Positions 56,075-64,000 of a stretch of 64,000 nucleotides of DNA are shown piece after piece. The translations under genes were made by a program, and so were the position numbers. Origin of the DNA: Marsupella aquatica. Lineage: Eukaryota > Marchantiophyta. Positions within the stretch are counted from its first letter, which is position 1; each line of letters opens with the position of its first letter. The stretch spans positions 13,020,001 to 13,084,000 of the forward strand of contig OZ316893.1 in the NCBI GenBank assembly GCA_973895155.1, given 5' to 3'. The notes beneath the pieces were generated by a model, which saw only the letters and a program-made list of their open reading frames with translations, searched no databases and was not told where the DNA came from.

Positions 56075-59000
56075 ATGGGGGAATCGATGGTCGAGTCAAG
56101 CGTTGAGGACTTGGGCCTCACAATTCGGTCTGCCGATGACGATAAGGAGAACGTGAAGCCAGGTCTTAAGCAGGAGAAGAACGGAAAGACTCTGACGAAA
56201 TCTGCTTCTCAGATTGTGCTGGAACAGAGTGGCAGGTATGCGTTTCGATGTTTGATTGTTTAATTCCACTCCTCACCAGTAATGTTTGTTCCGCCAGGAG
56301 ACTGGCATGCTCCTTTGGAAATCGAGGACTTCTCTCCATTGCATTGTTTCCCCGTTAACCTGACAGCTCGTCTATTCCCATTATTTTTGCTCATGTGGGA
56401 TAATTTTTCGTTTGTGCAGGGCCATGCCAGCCATGAGAAGGGGAATTTCAAGGAGAGTATATCCATTGGTCTCCTTGAACCCGTATGATGGAAATTGGAC
56501 CATCAAAGTCAGAGTGACCAACAAAGGTCCCCTGCGTCAGTTCAACAACGCTCGTGGCCCAGGAAATGTGTTCAACGTTGAGCTCACCGATGAGGAGGTG
56601 AGTGCAACTGATGCAGTCTTGGGTGCCCTTCTTATCGCTTCCAATTTCTGTATCTGTACAATTCATTGTAGGCCCGTGACGTTAGCGTTGTTGATCTAGA
56701 CCGTTATGAAATTCCTCAGCGTTGGAGTTTGATTCCAGTTTCAGGTACGAAGTTGTGGCTGTCTTGTCCTGAATTTGGCCACACGGCATTGAATGTGCAA
56801 TCGAGTCTCCAGTATGTGAACTCCAGCCAGTTGTTCCTACCAATTATGGCTCTCTAATGTCGCCGAGGTGTCTTGGAACAGGGAACCCAAATTCAAGCCA
56901 GTATGTTCAAGGAGGCAGCAGACAAGTTCTACGATAAGCTTCAGCTGGGAAAGCTCTATTATATCTCCAAAGGGAGCTTACGGGCAGCGAACAAGCGCTA
57001 CTCAATCATAAACAATGACTATGAGATGACCTTGAACCAGAACTCGGAGGTGGAGGAGATTCCGGAAGAGGATAGTTCTTCCTTTAAAGTTCCTTTGGTC
57101 AAGTACAATTTCGTGAAGATCGATGAGCTGGGCCAATACGTTAATGGGAGGGCTCTAATAGGTGAGTTCTATCTGGAACGCGTACGATCTACTGCCCGCG
57201 CTTTCCCACCAACTAGATTTCGTGCCCCTGAGTAGGGTCACAGAGCTATATGTTTCTCATTAAATTATACTCTGCAGATGTTATTGGGGTGCTTCAATCT
57301 GTCGGCTCGAGCACATCTATCCGGCGGAAAAGCAACAATGAGGAGATTCCCAAGCGGGAGATGGTTATAGCTGATCAAAGGTGGGACCATCTCAAGCTTA
57401 AAGAACATTCATGCGATATTTACCTTTTCTCCGCTGCACTCAATAATGCAGATGTCCTAAAGCATCTCAAAAGTATGCTGATACGGTTGCCTCGTTATTG
57501 CAGCGGCAAAACGGTGCAATTGAGCCTATGGAATGATTTGGCCAACGACGAGGGAGCCAAACTGTTGGAGATGGCAAATGATGCAGCAATTGTTGCTGCT
57601 AGAGCTATTCGTGTCGGTGACTATCAGGGTAAGTACGGCGTTACACGGGTGCATTCTAGGAAGCTTTTCGATCGCCTTTGAAGGCTCTACTATCACGCCA
57701 CCATTAAATCCAGGTCGCCGGCTGAATTTTGGAGAGCACAACAGTAGTCCAGATTTCCTCAATTCAATCAGTGACCTGGACTTACACTGTAGGTGTTGCG
57801 ATCTTCTGTCCTTCGAGGATTACCAGGGTGGAAGAACATGCTTGAATGCACTGTCATCCCACATTCAATCTCAACCATTAATTAACCCTGTTGCGGAATG
57901 TTTCGTTTTGTGTAGAAAGGAAATGACTAAGAACACTTAGTAGACTCTCCCCACCCCAATAGAGTCCACGAATCTGCAGGTACTCCTTCGATTACTAATA
58001 CTTGGAAGACGATTTGGTGTGATACTATGTATTGTGCAGGTGTTTCTCTGTCAACTACCATGAGGAGCACGGTAGTCATCAATCCTGATAGCGAGGAAGC
58101 TCGAGTGCTCCGGGAATGGTGATACTCCTAAAGTCCACTTGATCAACTTGTCTTTTGCGGTCCAGATGTCCGGAACTGGAGACTGATTCATTTAAACCTT
58201 CGTGGTTCAGGTATAATGGAGCCGGAAAGACAGCCACTCTGACGCCAGCTGGGGCGAGCTTGCCCAACGGCAGTGTTGGCTCGCGTCTGGGTATGAACGC
58301 CGAACGTGCCAACCTTCTGGAGATCACCAAAGATGAAGTGGGCGAAGGCAAGGTACAATTGTTCTTCCACCTTAATTTGGCGGAGAACGATCGATGAAAT
58401 CTATTTCTGTGGCCAATGCAAGGAGATCTTTCATAGCGTCGTTTGTATTTTTACCTCACTAATTGCGTTGTTTGCAACGTTGCCTCACGTCGTTGTGGTC
58501 GTGTGATGCAGCCAGCATGGTTCACTGTAAGAACATGCATTAGTTTCATCAAACCGGACCAGCCGATGTGGTACCTTGCGTGCACATTGTGCAATCGGAA
58601 AGTGAGTCAAGAACACAGCACTAGCTACTGGTGTGAAGCTTGTTCGAAGAATTACGAGTCCTGCAACCGCAGGTAGGAAAGTTCTCATTGCCCTGCTAGC
58701 AGACTCCTACTTTTTGATGCTCCTTCACATCACTTCAAACACTCACTAACCCACCGTGGAATTGTTTGGTCAGGTACATTATGATGGCTAAAGTTTCTGA
58801 TTACTCCACCGAGGCTTGGATCTCAGCATTCAATCAGGAAGCAGAGGTGATTCTGGGGCAGTCTGCTGCGAGCCTTGCCGATGTTCGAACAGAGGTAGAT
58901 GTCGTTGCGCTTAGTAGACTCCCATGATTGGACCAATGAACCCTCTACACTGTCTACTGCTAATGCACTGGACATGATCTACGCTGTTCGCTTCGAGATT

Positions 59001-59343
59001 TTTCTAGCCATCTGCAGCGAATCCAAATGGCGGTGTAGGTCATCGCTGGATGATATCTTACTATCTACTTAAAATTAATTATGATTCCTTTTTTTCCATG
59101 TTCAGTAAATGCCTCCATGATTTGTCTAACCTGCATAGTTGTGGACCACAGGATCCCCAAGACAAGGTGTATGGTAATGTGCTGAAGAAAGCATCGTGGG
59201 TGCCCAGATTATTAGTTGTCAGCGTTGGTCAAACGGAATACCAGGGTGAGAAGCGTCAACGGATCACTGTCCGGTCAGTAGGTCCCGTCGATTGGGCTAT
59301 CGAATGCAAGTTGCTCCTGGAGAAAATTGCAGCCATGAGATAG
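56075..59343 (+). CDS. RPA1: Replication protein A large subunit (RPA1/RPA70), lacking DBD-F
   Basis: Ten exons join in phase: 56075-56235, 56420-56597, 56882-57161, 57278-57380, 57504-57628, 58040-58118, 58211-58352, 58512-58672, 58774-58894 and 59152-59343, giving 513 residues. DBD-A begins near residue 65 (YPLVSLNPYDGNWTIKVRVT), DBD-B near 200 (VKIDELGQYVNGRALI, WNDLANDEG), and DBD-C spans 340-513 with a zinc ribbon (Cys380, Cys383, Cys397, Cys400) and the ending RITVRSVGPVDW. RPA1 is the main ssDNA-binding subunit of the nuclear RPA trimer in replication and repair. The N-terminal protein-interaction domain (DBD-F, about 110 residues) is absent: only about 55 acidic, unstructured residues precede DBD-A. 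No DBD-F exon is visible upstream. Two E2F-like sites suggest S-phase control. Confidence 0.9.
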
Positions 59344-59837
59344 AGTGGTCCTAGTTTTTCTAGCTTGTCCTCGTTCTCAGGATCCTGCAAGGACATGTGG
59401 AGGCTCCTTTCTGGAGCAGCAATTGGAATGTTTTCCACATTTTGGCGAAGAGCCACGAAGCATATGGCTGCCGTCAGCGTAGGTCCGAGTAGAGGACGTT
59501 TCTTTGCACGAAACGCGGCCCCATGTACAGTGTTTTGGGCCCACTCCCTGCTGGAGCAATATGTAGAATCACATCCCTTTTTTCTTGTACCATGAAATTA
59601 AAGCATCATTTTGTAAGACTGTTCCTCGGTCGCATACGATCACACATCACCGATTGTTTTTCTGATTGTCTGTATGTCTTCCGAATTTGCGTCGAATTGC
59701 ACCACAAACAGAGCCTGGGGCAGTTTGTGTTCTTGATTGTAGTCCGAAATTTCGTGTTCTTGATTGTAGGCCGAAATTTCGTATTCTTGATGTCTTGAAT
59801 GTGGAATCTGGTATCGAATTCCGATTCGAATCCGAGC
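59344..59837. other. 3' flank of RPA1 with 27-bp tandem repeat
   Basis: The presumed 3' UTR follows the stop at 59343. A 2 x 27 bp tandem repeat (59727-59780, GTGTTCTTGATTGTAGTCCG...) is present. Confidence 0.6.
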
Positions 59838-60036
59838 ACTACCTTGTTTAGATACTCCTCGTCCCAAGCTGAAGGAACTCCTTCGGAATGTAGAAGATCT
59901 CCCGAGTTAGGACGGTGGGATGGAAGGGAGGCGCCGAGCACTTTGTGGTTTGCCGGTAGGGGCAATCTGCGCCTCAGCACTGTCTTGAATTCGCCGAATG
60001 AGCTGGAGTGTCTACATGAGCTGCTGGCCATGTCAC
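59838..60036 (-). CDS. Possible exon of an unidentified minus-strand gene
   Basis: On the minus strand an open stretch of about 65 codons begins after an acceptor-like ACTCTGCAG, contains MASSSCRHSSSFGEFKTVLR and RRLPLPANHKVLGASLPSHR, and ends at a donor-like AAG|GTAGTG. Upstream on the same strand (60170-60050) a further open stretch reads EVYIRKSSLELGEYLISASL. The Ser/Arg-rich start resembles an organelle transit peptide. No family is recognised and it may be chance. Confidence 0.25.
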
Positions 60037-60059
60037 CCTGCAGAGTAGATGGTCAGTAG

Positions 60060-61639
60060 TCCCGGGAGTGCGGGATGTTTCCTGATCGTCCCACGTGTAA
60101 TGATGCGGAAAACAGATTCTGGAAGTGAGGCGCTAATGAGATACTCCCCAAGCTCAAGCGAAGACTTTCGAATGTAGACTTCCTGAACAAATCCCAAAAT
60201 GCCCGTGTGAAATGCCGGATCGCGCCTCCGTTCCCCTTGGTAATGCGGAAGGAGGGTTAAGGAATGGTAGGCGAGAGATCAGCCTGACATTCTCTCCACT
60301 CACCGGATTTCACGGAGCGCTACATCGCTACTCTTCGGACCCCAGCGTCGCCTTCATTCTCACATGGAAAGAGTTTCGATTGTCGGTTCGTCTTGAAATG
60401 CCCACATACGATCTATTCCACTACTAGTCCCGGGAAAAGTTGAATGCAAGTTATGGTTACGAAGTTGGCAACTGCAGATAAGAATTTTTGTCGACACGAT
60501 GGCAACTTTCATTGTTGGTTTACAAAGCTTCTATGTGTACCATAAGCTCCTGGACCATTAGCTCATACCAGCATGGCTGTCATTAATGCCTTCAGCGTTT
60601 CCTTATTAGCCTTTTTCTCTTTATAAACTTATGGGGTTTCCCTTTTGATCTCTATTGTGTCTTCCTCATTACGTATTCGTTGGGCCCATCTTGTAAATAA
60701 GCTTAGGGTGCAGTTGAAGGGCAGACTGTAATTTCCCAATTTATGTCCGGGAGTGCCATATATGAGGATTTTGCCTACTGTAAATACGAACTCAGGTTCA
60801 CATGAACTCGGGTTTAGAAAACCAGGTTAGTCAAGAGTGCAAAGATGTTACTCATAAAGAGAACTTTGCAGCTTTTTTCTGTGTTACCTCCACTCAACTT
60901 CTGTAAGTTAACCTCTGCCAATTTGGGTTCGAAGTTGGGCTCAAAAGTGACTGGGTTACTTACAAACTCGGGCTGAAAAACCTTGGGTTAAAAAATAGTC
61001 GGGCTGAAAAAAGTTCCTCATAGCATTCAAATCCAAGCTAGTGCCATCTAGACGGAATCCACAGGAAGTCGAATTACTCAACCCTAACCAAACCCATCTT
61101 GGCAGTGAATAGAATTGTTGGTAGAAACGGAACGGAAAATGGCAATTTGCTCTCGATGGAGTTGTTAGTAATGTGGCCGAAAAACGGGGGCAGAAATAAA
61201 TCCCGCGTGAGTTGAGTCTGGTTTCTCAGTTGAACTACTCAGGGTACAAATGGCCATAAGTTCTATTGGAGAACCAGAACGAGAAATTCAGAGTTCACAA
61301 TCTGTTTCATAACCTCAATCAGAGTCTAATACCAGCGATCGTTATTCATTTCACCCCTTCATTCAAGATCTAGGAAACATGCACACTTTGCTTCGTTTGA
61401 CCCCTTTGTTTTAAGAAGCTCTACCTAACTTGAACATTTTCAACGGGCATTGCTGACATAATACTTCGTGTCCGCTGAAGGAATTCGTATCTGAGTTTCC
61501 GCTTGAAGTTGATGTTGGGTTTAGAGGCAGTAGCAGGGTGCGCAATCTGGGGATCTTGTAAAGCTGAAGCATAATCCTGGCGGCGATCGTGTCAACAACG
61601 CTCCACCCCCTAGCTGCTGCAGGCTATCGTGGCTGCCGC
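60060..61639. other. Intergenic; no gene recognised
   Basis: No supported ORF. The right end should hold the promoter and 5' UTR of the ALKBH1 gene. I see no clear core promoter motif. Confidence 0.45.
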
Positions 61640-64000
61640 ATGGGTTACCTCGACGCCCAAGAAGGGGCGGATTCCCGCACAGCGTTCCGCACTGCGGAAA
61701 AACTGTACAAGAGGTACAAGAACCCGGCCACCAAATCGCGCAGCTCCAAGCACCGGTACGTCTAAGCCCTCAGCTCCGAGATGGCACATCAAATGTTGTT
61801 TAGTCTTCCACGACATGTTCTCAGGATGTCCCCATCTGGACAGTTGTCGAGCAAATCTACGGAAAGATGCTATCAAACACGCTCGATCATTCACCACAGC
61901 TAGCAAATTAAAATTCTAAAAAATCGTCAAGCAGTCCTCCTGTATTGCCATGAAATTGGCTGCTCGGCAGAACGATCTTAAGGGTTTAGGGTTACCCAAG
62001 CGTCAGGGGGAACGGATTGGAATGAAACAACCAGTCCAATGCTTGATGGAATTTGTGGGTAACTTAATTCTTGGGGCTCTCTTCCTCTCTTCATAATCAT
62101 TCACAGGTGGGGTAAGCGACAGAGCCTGCAAGGTGACAAGGTTTTATGACGGAATTAGTTTCAGGCAAACTAAAGTCTCGAGGAACAGATACGGTACGTG
62201 TTCAAGTTGTGGTTCTAACACTGTCAAACGATCCACGACAAATGCAATCTAATGCTCACGTCTGGCGTGATTCGACTCCAAACGAATTTGATGTCCATGG
62301 GGGGTTGGGATGAACTGTGAGACAATAGCAACGTTAGTGATCGTCTTGATATTGAGCTCATCTCGTTCAACAGAAAAATGTCATGGACAATCACTTAAGT
62401 TCTCTAACATTCCACATGCTAGTAGGGACCTCTTGATTGCTATAACGCGGACAGTTTTTCTCCAATAGTCCGTGTACCTTTGACCTTGTTTGGCCCTAAT
62501 GTTCACATGCCAATGACCTCAAGATTACGAGTAACGGGCAACTTTTCTCATACTTTAGACATGGCTGTTCTTGGTGTAAGTGGACAATGAGTTCCCAGGC
62601 TAAATGACCCATTACTTTATAGGCTAAGCGACCAGTCGTTTCACATACTCCAGACACCTTCAATTTATAGGCTAATAGCCAGTCGTTTCATATACTCCAG
62701 ACCCCTTCCAAGACCTTTGATATTGGAGACATGTATTTATGTGAATGCCTCTTCCGGTCATCTGATCGGATCGGATCGGCCTACTCATTCATAAAATAGA
62801 GGAATTCTATCTCAGACCAGAACCTTTTTTCCGCGTTGTTCACAAGAACTATGTGCTCAAATTGGATTATTGATTGCCTTGCGTTTGTCATGTTCAGGAA
62901 ACAGACTGTTCCGCCCACGGATCTATCACAGGTGCTGGACTTCAGCAAGTATGCGGACGTATTGAAGGATAGAACCTCGAAGGTTGACGGCGTATCACTT
63001 GCAACCGGAGCTCCACTTGATGCTCCAGTTTTTGTGATCGATGGACATCCTGGTATATCTTCAGAGCTTCGTACGATCATGTGTCGTACTTATGATCAGT
63101 TGGCATACTTTGAGATTTCTTCGTCATGGGCTTGATTACATCCAGGATGGTTATCGTTTTGCTGTGTTTTATACCCTCCGGTTTTAATTCTGTCATTTAA
63201 AATTTTGGGACTGCAGGATTTTATTTCATTCCTCAGGCACTATCCGTTGAGGAACAATTTTATTGGATACGGGAGGCACTGACATCATTCCCGCAACCCC
63301 CCAATCGTACCAATCACAATACCGTGTATGGCCCTCTTAGTGACTTGTGGTGTCGTGCGCAAGAACGACATGTTCTTATTGAGGATACTGCCAACATCCG
63401 TAGTCCCCATGTCGATAGCGAAATGGACGAAAAATATGATAACTGCTTGACAACAGCTTATACTTCAGAAGTTTTAGCAATCGAGACTCATGCGCAGGAA
63501 GGTCTTAATTATCAAGAAAACTCTCACACCTCACTGCAGTACCCTGTCATTCCTGCAAGTAGTGTTAAAGATAATGATCTTGTAGCAAGAGTAGTACATG
63601 AAAAACCTGAAGAGAGTTGCACGAAATGGCGGTTTGTTGACGATGCTGAGGCTAGGAGCAGCCTCACTCCAACGTCGTCCACCAAGCTGATTACTGCCAA
63701 GTCACTTCTTCAAAAACTGCGCTGGGCCACCATTGGTCAGCAGTTTGATTGGGGAAAGGTAGTAATCCCTTTGCATGGAATGACTTCCTTGTCCTTCATT
63801 ACTGCATTTCCCTGCGTTCATGATGGTATCACTCTGCATTTATTCAATACATTTCATGAGTTGGTGGGCTGTTGGCTACCTTGTTTGTGAAGACAAGGTT
63901 TCTCATGGTAGTTGGTCATCGGAGTTGACGTAACCTGTTCGATATAAATTCGACTCAGAGGATGTTTGGGTTTTTTGTTTTGTTTTGTTTTGTCCTGATT
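61640..64000 (+). CDS. ALKBH1: AlkB homolog 1 (2OG/Fe(II) dioxygenase), 5' part
   Basis: Exons 61640-61755, 62898-63052 and 63217-63758 join in phase to give 271 residues. A GTAGTA donor at 63759 opens an intron that runs off the window. Conserved landmarks are SRTAFRTAEKLYKRY at the N-terminus, DLSQVLDFSKY, PVFVIDGHPGFYFIP, EEQFYWIREALTSFPQPPNR, TNHNTVYGPLSDLW and KLRWATIGQQFDWGK, the order seen in plant and animal ALKBH1. These enzymes demethylate adenine or cytosine in tRNA and DNA, in the nucleus, cytosol or mitochondria depending on the species. The iron-binding HxD...H lies in later exons outside the window. Between GPLSDLW and KLRWATIG there are about 100 residues of low-conservation sequence, longer than in flowering plants as I recall. 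The start is the first ATG in frame. Confidence 0.85.

Noticed and set aside
56672-56744. AG/GT-flanked 73-nt open stretch inside RPA1 intron 2
   Set aside because: Including it would add about 24 residues between DBD-A strands that are contiguous in RPA1, and its length breaks the phase. The direct splice of 56597 to 56882 gives the conserved sequence.
1-64000. tRNA or rRNA genes
   Set aside because: None was recognised by eye; without a covariance-model scan I cannot exclude a single tRNA, but I saw no convincing A and B box pair to report.

Overview
This window is nuclear DNA of a streptophyte plant. It has spliceable GT-AG introns of roughly 80 to 690 bp, a plant-type ML-domain (NPC2-like) secreted protein, an RPA1 gene, an ALKBH1-type gene and a dense load of plant transposons (Ty3/gypsy, LINE, CACTA-like). 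A TET/JBP-like oxygenase and a C5-methyltransferase inside a retrotransposon point to a seed-free lineage (bryophyte, lycophyte, fern or charophyte). That is inference; I cannot name the species.

Layout. 1-2.7 kb (minus): a decayed copy (copy A) of a DDE-transposase-like gene, running off the left edge. 6.9-9.0 kb (minus): a 501-codon ORF with a TET/JBP-like 2-oxoglutarate/Fe(II) oxygenase core. 10.4-13.2 kb: a cluster of host-gene fragments (beta-propeller, GH3 beta-glucosidase, acetyl-CoA carboxylase). 16.1-17.9 kb: an unidentified repeat-type ORF set with a coiled coil. 18.4-19.1 kb: a LINE 3' end. 20.2-23.5 kb: a decayed CACTA (En/Spm)-like gene. 23.5-28.9 kb: AT-rich DNA followed by a GC-richer repeat leader. 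29.0-45.7 kb: a composite Ty3/gypsy retrotransposon. 47.8-50.0 kb: the NPC2-like gene. 52.9-53.5 kb: a LINE RT fragment. 56.1-59.3 kb: the RPA1 gene. 61.6-64.0 kb: the 5' part of an ALKBH1 gene.

The most striking object is the retrotransposon. In one continuous frame it encodes gag, two zinc knuckles, an aspartic protease, a complete cytosine-C5 DNA methyltransferase with motifs I, IV, VI, VIII, IX and X in canonical order, and the start of reverse transcriptase. Further on come an integrase with its DDE residues and a C-terminal PHD finger. About ten in-frame stops interrupt it, each one transition away from a sense codon, and I see no frameshift. This is the decay expected from 5-methylcytosine deamination, in an element that itself carries a cytosine methyltransferase. 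It is split by a ~1.86 kb insert flanked by a 5-bp repeat and by ~8.75 kb of foreign DNA that replaces most of RT and all of RNase H. The foreign DNA holds an EDM2-like PHD-finger module and a second, better preserved copy (copy B) of the transposase-like gene. Copies A and B share an intron position.

The expressed-looking host genes are the NPC2-like, RPA1 and ALKBH1 genes, all on the plus strand with clean splice-compatible frames. The TET/JBP-like ORF could be host or transposon derived. Several elements here concern reading, writing or erasing DNA modification (C5-MTase, TET/JBP-like, ALKBH1, EDM2-like PHD). I treat that co-occurrence as suggestive only.
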